Origin: an uncultured Clostridia bacterium
GTDB taxonomy: Bacteria; Bacillota; Clostridia; Christensenellales; Borkfalkiaceae
DNA length: 11,500 bases
NCBI GenBank assembly: GCA_905235765.1
Contig: CAJOMM010000010.1
Location: 1 to 11,500 of the forward strand
Reading direction: 5' to 3'
A program made the translations under genes and the position numbers. Numbering within the stretch: position 1 is the stretch's first letter; each line of letters opens with the position of its first letter. The notes beneath the pieces were generated by a model that saw only the letters and a program-made list of their open reading frames with translations, ran no database searches and was not told the origin of the DNA. Shown in pieces: positions 7,178-11,500 of the stretch.

Positions 7178-7932
7178 TTACGAAAAGAATAATTCCCTGT
7201 CTTGACGTTAAGGACGGCAGGGTAGTTAAAGGCGTAAACTTTACGGGACTCAAGGAAATTTCTTCGCCCGTGGATCTCGCCGAATATTACAGTAAAAACG
7301 GCGCGGACGAACTTGTGTTTTACGATATAACCGCGTCCTCCGACGGCAGAAAAATTTTCACCGAGATTTTAAGACAGACGGCGGAAAAGGTGTTTATTCC
7401 TTTGACCGTCGGCGGAGGAATCAACACGGTAGAGGACTTTGACAGAGTGTTAAAGTGCGGAGCGGACAAGGTAAGCGTTAATTCGGGCGCGATTAAAAAT
7501 CCATCGCTTATCGGCGAGGCGGCAAAGCTTTACGGCGATCAATGCGTGGTTTTATCGGTCGATATTAAACGAGTTGACGGAAAGTTCACCGTTTTCAGAA
7601 AAGGCGGAAGGGAAAATACCGGTTTAGAAGCGATAGATTGGATAAAACGCGGAGTTAATTCGGGCGCAGGGGAAGTCGTCGTCAATTCTATCGACACGGA
7701 CGGCGTGAAAGGCGGCTTCGATATAGAATTGCTAAAAGCCGTAACGGACGCTGTTTCGGTGCCCGTAATAGCGTCCGGCGGCGCAGGGGCCGCGGAAGAT
7801 TTTATAACGCTTTTCAAAACTCTTCCTAAGGTAGACGCAGGGCTTGCCGCTTCGATATTCCATTACGGCGAAACCAATATTGCGGATCTTAAAAATCTTA
7901 TGATAAATAACGGAATTCCGACGAGAATATAA
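7174..7932 (+). CDS. hisF: Imidazole glycerol phosphate synthase, cyclase subunit
   Basis: Cyclase subunit of IGP synthase. With ammonia from HisH it converts PRFAR into imidazole-glycerol phosphate and AICAR, so this step links histidine and purine metabolism. It is a 252-aa (beta/alpha)8 barrel. The catalytic aspartates D11 (IPCLDVKDGRVVKG) and D130 (LSVDIKRVDG) are at the same numbers as in the Thermotoga enzyme. Phosphate loops TVGGGINTVEDF and ASGGAGAAEDF and the family stretch NSIDTDGVKGGFD are all visible. The ATG shares ATGA with the hisA stop, after AAGGTGG (7163-7169). AICAR made here is the substrate for the last two genes of the operon. Confidence 0.98.
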   Translation: MITKRIIPCLDVKDGRVVKGVNFTGLKEISSPVDLAEYYSKNGADELVFYDITASSDGRKIFTEILRQTAEKVFIPLTVGGGINTVEDFDRVLKCGADKVSVNSGAIKNPSLIGEAAKLYGDQCVVLSVDIKRVDGKFTVFRKGGRENTGLEAIDWIKRGVNSGAGEVVVNSIDTDGVKGGFDIELLKAVTDAVSVPVIASGGAGAAEDFITLFKTLPKVDAGLAASIFHYGETNIADLKNLMINNGIPTRI

Positions 7933-7942
7933 AGGAGAAAAT

Positions 7943-8590
7943 ATGTTAGACGTAAAAGAACTGAAATTTGACGAAAACGGGCTTATACCGGCGATAGTCG
8001 TCGACAGCGTAAGCAAAAAGGTTTTGACGCTCGCTTATATGAACGCCGAAAGCCTTAAAATAACTATGGAAAAAGGACTTACTTGTTTTTGGAGCCGTTC
8101 GAGAAAGGAACTTTGGCTGAAAGGTGAAACGAGCGGCAATTATCAACACGTCGTATCTATAACGGCAGATTGCGACCGCGACGCGCTCGTGGTTTCGGTA
8201 AAACCCGAAGGTCCGGCGTGCCACCTCGGTACGGAGTCTTGCTTTAACGATTTCGTTTATTTAAGCGACCAATTAAAAGACTTTTCCTATGAAGAGTTGT
8301 TTTCGCTGATAAAAGGCAGAAAAACCGATAAAAAGGAAGGTTCTTACACCACCTATCTTTTTGAAAAGGGCAGAGACAAAATTTTAAAGAAAGTCGGAGA
8401 AGAGAGTACAGAAGTGATAGTTGCGGGAAAAGGAGACGATCACGCGGAAACCGTCTACGAAATTGCCGACCTCGCTTATCACGTTATGGTGCTTATGGCG
8501 GATATGGATATAACCCTTGAAGAAATTTTCAACGAACTTTCTTCGAGACACGTAATAGACAAAAAAATAAAACAGGAGAAAATGACCTGA
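7943..8590 (+). CDS. hisIE: Bifunctional PR-AMP cyclohydrolase / PR-ATP pyrophosphohydrolase
   Basis: Carries steps 3 and 2 of the pathway in one 215-aa chain, the usual HisI-HisE fusion. The HisI part (residues 1 to about 110) has LAYMN, FWSRSRKELWLKGETSGN, DCDRDAL (C77 with D76, D78, D80 for metal binding) and PACHLGTESCF (C93, C100), giving the three conserved zinc cysteines. The HisE part (about 113-215) has KKVGEESTEVIVAGK (E153, E154, E157) and ETVYEIADLAYHVMVLM, the metal-binding helices of a MazG-like pyrophosphohydrolase. The start is ten bases after hisF with AAAGGAG (7931-7937) at ideal spacing, the strongest site within the operon. The stop overlaps the hisK start as TGATG. Confidence 0.97.
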   Translation: MLDVKELKFDENGLIPAIVVDSVSKKVLTLAYMNAESLKITMEKGLTCFWSRSRKELWLKGETSGNYQHVVSITADCDRDALVVSVKPEGPACHLGTESCFNDFVYLSDQLKDFSYEELFSLIKGRKTDKKEGSYTTYLFEKGRDKILKKVGEESTEVIVAGKGDDHAETVYEIADLAYHVMVLMADMDITLEEIFNELSSRHVIDKKIKQEKMT

Positions 8591-9339
8591 TGGTTTATAA
8601 AGACTACCACGTTCACACGACTTTCAGCGACGGTAAAAATACGATGGAAGAAGTTCTTCTCGCCGCGCTGAAAAGCGAAATGACGGAGATAGGTTTTTCC
8701 GATCATTCCTATACGTTTTTCGACCGTAGTTATTGTGTTTCCGGCGAGGATATTCCTTCTTACTTCAAGGAGGCGGAAAGGCTTAAATCAAAATACGGCG
8801 ATAAAATCAAAATACTTATCGGCGTGGAACAGGACTTTTATTCCAAAAAAAGCGTAAAAAATTACGATTATGCGATAGGCTCCGTCCACTACTTTAAGAT
8901 AGGCGGAAGGTTTTATCCCGTCGACGAAAGCAAAGACAGTTTAATTAAAACTGTAGACGAAGTTTTCGGAGGGGATTTTTATTCCGCTTGCGAAAGGTAT
9001 TTCGGAACGGTAAGGCAGTTTGCAAAAAGAAAAGGGATAGGCATTATCGGGCATTTCGATTTAATAGCGAAGTTCAACGGCGACGGATCGCTTTTCGACG
9101 AGAAGAACGAAAGGTACGTTGCGGCGTATAAGGCGGCGGCAAAAGATCTCGTTGCGGCAAACAAGGTTTTTGAAATTAACACGGGCGCTTACCGAAAAAA
9201 TTTGCGCGCCGACGCGTATCCTGAAAAAGAGATACGCGAATTTATAAAAAGCATCGGAGGAAAGTTTATCCTCTCGTCGGACAGTCATAAAAAGGAAGAT
9301 TTGATGTTCGGTTTTGAAAGATTTGAAAGCGAAATTTAA
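8590..9339 (+). CDS. hisK: Histidinol-phosphatase, PHP family
   Basis: Hydrolyses histidinol phosphate to histidinol (step 8) and so completes the pathway together with the monofunctional HisB. The 249-aa protein is a PHP-type (HisK/HisJ) trinuclear metal phosphatase, unrelated to the HAD phosphatase of enterobacterial HisB. Metal-binding motifs run in order: DYHVHTTFSDG (H7, H9), IGFSDHS, GVEQDFY, GSVHYF (H100), GHFDLI (H155, D157), EINTGAYRK and SSDSHKKEDL (D231, H233). All expected ligands appear present. The ATG overlaps the hisIE stop by one base, and CAGGAG (8573-8578) lies somewhat far upstream at 11 bases, so translation is probably coupled to hisIE. PHP proteins include other phosphatases, but position and similarity support this role. 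Confidence 0.93.
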   Translation: MVYKDYHVHTTFSDGKNTMEEVLLAALKSEMTEIGFSDHSYTFFDRSYCVSGEDIPSYFKEAERLKSKYGDKIKILIGVEQDFYSKKSVKNYDYAIGSVHYFKIGGRFYPVDESKDSLIKTVDEVFGGDFYSACERYFGTVRQFAKRKGIGIIGHFDLIAKFNGDGSLFDEKNERYVAAYKAAAKDLVAANKVFEINTGAYRKNLRADAYPEKEIREFIKSIGGKFILSSDSHKKEDLMFGFERFESEI

Positions 9340-9355
9340 AAGCGAGGCGCTTTTT
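9338..9355 (+). other. Short hairpin between hisK and purO
   Basis: AAAAGCG (9338-9344) and CGCTTTT (9348-9354) form a perfect 7-bp stem with an AGG triloop, followed by one more T. It sits right after the hisK stop and just before the purO ribosome site AAGGAG (9356-9361). It resembles a weak terminator or an RNA-processing or stability element that could lower expression of the two purine genes relative to the his genes. The stem is short and most Ts are inside it, so full termination is unlikely. Confidence 0.35.
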
Positions 9356-9369
9356 AAGGAGTGAAACCT

Positions 9370-10092
9370 ATGAACGTTTACAAAACGCGAGATATTGCGG
9401 AACTAATTTACGGCAATCCCTACGTGGGGCGCGGTATCGTTATCGGTAAAAGCAAAGACGGAACGAAAGCCGTTGGTTCTTATTTTATAATGGGAAGAAG
9501 CGAAAACAGTAGAAACCGCGTATTTAATGAACAAAACGGCGAAGTGTTTACCGAACCTTTCGACTCCGCAAAGGTGGTAGATAAAAGTCTCATTATTTAC
9601 CCGGCGATAAGACAGTATAAAAACAGTTTAATAATCACAAACGGCGACCAGACGGATACAATTTATCACGGATTAGAGTGCGGCAAGAGTTTTTCCGAAG
9701 CGCTTAAAAGCCGCGAATTTGAACCGGACGCGCCTAACCTTACGCCGAGAATCAGCGGGATAATCAACTTTAATAAAAGCGATTTCGATTACGAGATGAG
9801 TATTCTAAAATCCGCAGACGAAAAAGGTTCCGCGTGCAACCGCTATACTTTTTCTTATTCCCCGTTAAACGGTTTGGGGCATTTTATTCATACTTACGTT
9901 ACGGACGGAAACCCTATTCCCACCTTTTGCGGCGAGCCGGAGCGCGTTGAAATTCCCGACGCTATAGACGAGTTTACGGGTAAACTGTGGAACGCTTTGG
10001 ACGAAAACAATAAAATTTCGCTTTACGTCAGATACGTAGATCTTGAAACCGGTAAAGCCGAAAACAGACTTATCAATAAAAACAAACGTTAA
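9370..10092 (+). CDS. purO: IMP cyclohydrolase, PurO (archaeal-type) family
   Basis: Predicted to close the ring of FAICAR to give IMP, the last step of purine synthesis. The 240-aa sequence matches the PurO-type IMP cyclohydrolase family (IMP_cyclohyd), best known from archaea and also present in Clostridia, not the MGS-like cyclohydrolase domain of ordinary PurH. Recognisable stretches are NPYVGRGIVIGKSKDG, FIMGRSENSRNRVF, TNGDQTDTIYHG, FEPDAPNLTPRISG, GHFIHTY and GNPIPTFCGEPERV. An in-frame GTG at 9361 overlaps the ribosome site; ATG 9370 lies eight bases after AGGAG and is the better start. It follows hisK by 30 bases and precedes the AICAR transformylase by 10, so the pair can process AICAR made by HisF/HisH. 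Family call is strong; the dedicated recycling role is inferred from context. Confidence 0.88.
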   Translation: MNVYKTRDIAELIYGNPYVGRGIVIGKSKDGTKAVGSYFIMGRSENSRNRVFNEQNGEVFTEPFDSAKVVDKSLIIYPAIRQYKNSLIITNGDQTDTIYHGLECGKSFSEALKSREFEPDAPNLTPRISGIINFNKSDFDYEMSILKSADEKGSACNRYTFSYSPLNGLGHFIHTYVTDGNPIPTFCGEPERVEIPDAIDEFTGKLWNALDENNKISLYVRYVDLETGKAENRLINKNKR

Positions 10093-10102
10093 AGGATAAA
10101 AC

Positions 10103-11284
10103 ATGAAGGAATTTTCTTTAAAATACGGATGTAACCCCAATCAGAAGCCGGCGCGTATCTTTATGGCGGACGGACAAGATTTGCCCGTTGAAATATTAAA
10201 CGGAAGGCCGGGATATATAAATTTTCTGGACGCTTTCAACGCCTGGCAATTAGTAAAGGAAATAAAAGAAGCTACGGGAGAAGTCGCGGCAACATCATTT
10301 AAGCACGTTTCGCCGACTTCCGCGGCGATAGGGAAACCGCTTTCCGAAGTCCTTAAAAAAGCGTGTTTTGTCGACGATATAGAAGGGCTTGACGATTCGG
10401 CGATTGGTTCCGCTTACGCAAGGGCGCGCGGAACGGACAGAATGTCCTCTTTCGGGGATTTTATCGCGCTGTCGGACGAGTGTGACGAAACTACCGCAAA
10501 AATAATCGCACGGGAAGTTTCCGATGGTATTATTGCGCCGTCTTACAGCGAAAAGGCTCTCGAATTGCTTAAACAGAAGCGTAAGGGGGCTTATAACATA
10601 ATAAAAATCGACCCGTCGTATAAACCTGACCCCGTAGAACGCAAACAGGTTTTCGGCGTTACTTTCGAGCAGGGCAGAAACGAGTTTAAAATAGACGGAA
10701 ATCTTCTTAAGAATATCGTTACCCAAAACAAGCAAATTCCGGACGATAAAATAAAAGATATGATAATTGCGCTTATAACGCTTAAATATACGCAGTCCAA
10801 TTCCGTATGTTTTGCAACTGACGGGCAGGCGATAGGCGTAGGCGCCGGTCAACAGTCGAGAATTCATTGCACAAGACTTGCGGCGTCAAAGGCAGACCTT
10901 TGGAATTTAAGACAAAGCGAACGCGTTCTGTCGCTTAAATTTGCGGAAGGAATAGGCAGACCGGATAAAAACAACATTATAGATCTTTATCTTTCGGACG
11001 CCGACTATTCGGAGCTTATTAGCGAGTGGCAAAAATATTTTGCGGTAAAACCGGAACCGTTTACTCGCGAAGAAAAAGACGCCTATCTTAAAACGGTAAG
11101 CGGTATAACGCTTGCTTCCGACGCGTTTTTCCCGTTTTCGGACAATATCGAACGCGCGGCAAAAAGCGGCGTAAAATACGTTGCGGAGCCCGGCGGCAGC
11201 GTGAGAGACGATCTCGTTATACAGGCGGCGGATAAACACGATATGGTTATGGCGTTTACCGCAATGCGTCTTTTCCACCACTGA
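10103..11284 (+). CDS. purH: AICAR transformylase, stand-alone (PurH C-terminal domain type)
   Basis: Transfers a formyl group from 10-formyl-tetrahydrofolate to AICAR, giving FAICAR. At 393 aa it is the transformylase only: the MGS-like IMP cyclohydrolase domain at the N-terminus of classical bifunctional PurH is absent, and purO upstream supplies that activity. Signatures: LKYGCNPNQKPARIF at the N-terminus, SFKHVSP with the catalytic pair K67-H68, YARARGTDRMSSFGDFIALS, RKQVFGVTFEQGRNE, LKYTQSNSVCFATDGQAIG, GAGQQSRIHCTRLA, SDAFFPFSDNIERA (D340) and the C-terminal AMRLFHH. After KHVSP it has TSAA where the common motif reads AGAA. The ribosome site AAAGGAT (10091-10097) overlaps the purO stop. 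It is the last gene before the terminator at 11320, and its substrate is the HisF/HisH by-product. Confidence 0.93.
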   Translation: MKEFSLKYGCNPNQKPARIFMADGQDLPVEILNGRPGYINFLDAFNAWQLVKEIKEATGEVAATSFKHVSPTSAAIGKPLSEVLKKACFVDDIEGLDDSAIGSAYARARGTDRMSSFGDFIALSDECDETTAKIIAREVSDGIIAPSYSEKALELLKQKRKGAYNIIKIDPSYKPDPVERKQVFGVTFEQGRNEFKIDGNLLKNIVTQNKQIPDDKIKDMIIALITLKYTQSNSVCFATDGQAIGVGAGQQSRIHCTRLAASKADLWNLRQSERVLSLKFAEGIGRPDKNNIIDLYLSDADYSELISEWQKYFAVKPEPFTREEKDAYLKTVSGITLASDAFFPFSDNIERAAKSGVKYVAEPGGSVRDDLVIQAADKHDMVMAFTAMRLFHH

Positions 11285-11319
11285 TTAAGGTTTTAATCTG
11301 CTCTTAAACGTTTTTAATA

Positions 11320-11360
11320 AAAATAAAAGGATAGCAATTATTTTGCTATCCTTTTATTTT
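11320..11360. terminator. Bidirectional intrinsic terminator at the operon end
   Basis: A perfect 18-bp inverted repeat (arms 11320-11337 and 11343-11360) surrounds a TTATT loop. The core is GGATAGCAA paired with TTGCTATCC, flanked by A-rich sequence on the left and T-rich sequence on the right. A-tract plus T-tract symmetry allows termination from either side, so a converging gene beyond the window is possible. It lies 35 bases after the purH stop. Confidence 0.88.
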
Positions 11361-11363
11361 GCA

Positions 11364-11399
11364 TTGCCGAAAATTTCTGTTTCAAAGGATTTCCGGCAA
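11364..11399. repeat. Imperfect inverted repeat downstream of the terminator
   Basis: TTGCCGAAAAT (11364-11374) and ATTTCCGGCAA (11389-11399) are inverted repeats matching at 10 of 11 positions around a 14-base centre. No T-run follows on either strand, so it is not a good terminator. It may be a protein-binding dyad or a small RNA structure. No coding region or promoter is convincing in the remaining bases to the window end. Confidence 0.35.
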
Positions 11400-11500
11400 A
11401 AATGTATAAACCGTTAACTGTTTTGCGATTTTTTCGATATTATTTTAGTAATGATCCAAACCTGAAAACGTTTTGGCATGGCAGATAAAAGGCGTAGCCA

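Noticed and set aside
9361..9369. GTG start for purO
   Set aside because: This GTG is part of the ribosome site AAGGAGTG; ATG 9370 has proper spacing.
10295..10867. 190-codon open frame on the minus strand
   Set aside because: Antisense shadow of the AICAR transformylase with no family resemblance and no ribosome site noted.
11283..11298. GATTAA/TTAATC inverted repeat at the purH stop
   Set aside because: Only 6 bp of mostly A/T pairs, not followed by a useful T-run; the strong terminator is at 11320-11360.
11423..11451. Possible promoter TTGCGA ... TAGTAA near the right edge
   Set aside because: Spacing is 17 but the -10 matches consensus at only 3 of 6 positions; not better than chance in AT-rich DNA.

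Overview
The window looks like chromosomal DNA from an anaerobic Gram-positive bacterium of the Clostridia, probably an uncultured gut-type lineage. Supporting signs are strong AAAGGAG-type ribosome sites, a YerC/HisR-type TrpR-family regulator, a monofunctional HisB, a PHP-type histidinol phosphatase, a short-form HisG that depends on HisZ, and a PurO-type IMP cyclohydrolase beside a stand-alone AICAR transformylase. This placement rests on family resemblance, not on a marker gene. I see no mobile element, CRISPR array, tRNA or rRNA.

Layout. Positions 1-822 hold the 3' part of a membrane protein gene: three HdeD/DUF308-like two-helix units followed by a two-helix K+ channel pore with a TTIGFGD filter. 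A long perfect hairpin (840-885) ends this unit. A strong sigma-A-type promoter (966-994) then starts a rightward unit that seems to run without interruption to a terminator at 11320-11360. Between its -35 and -10 boxes lies an imperfect dyad (971-992), a candidate operator for the regulator encoded by the first gene.

The operon reads hisR(yerC)-hisZG-hisD-hisC-hisB-hisH-hisA-hisF-hisIE-hisK-purO-purH. Genes overlap by 1-4 bases or are separated by at most about 30 bases. Together the his genes cover every step from ATP and PRPP to histidine: HisZG (step 1), HisIE (2 and 3), HisA (4), HisF+HisH (5), HisB (6), HisC (7), HisK (8) and HisD (9 and 10).

Two points stand out. First, hisZ and hisG form one continuous reading frame with a shortened HisZ part, so regulatory and catalytic subunits are made 1:1 as one chain. 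Second, the operon ends with the two enzymes that turn AICAR, the by-product of HisF/HisH, into IMP. The ATP purine skeleton spent at the HisG step can thus be returned to the purine pool by products of the same transcript. The two purine activities are separate proteins rather than the usual bifunctional PurH.
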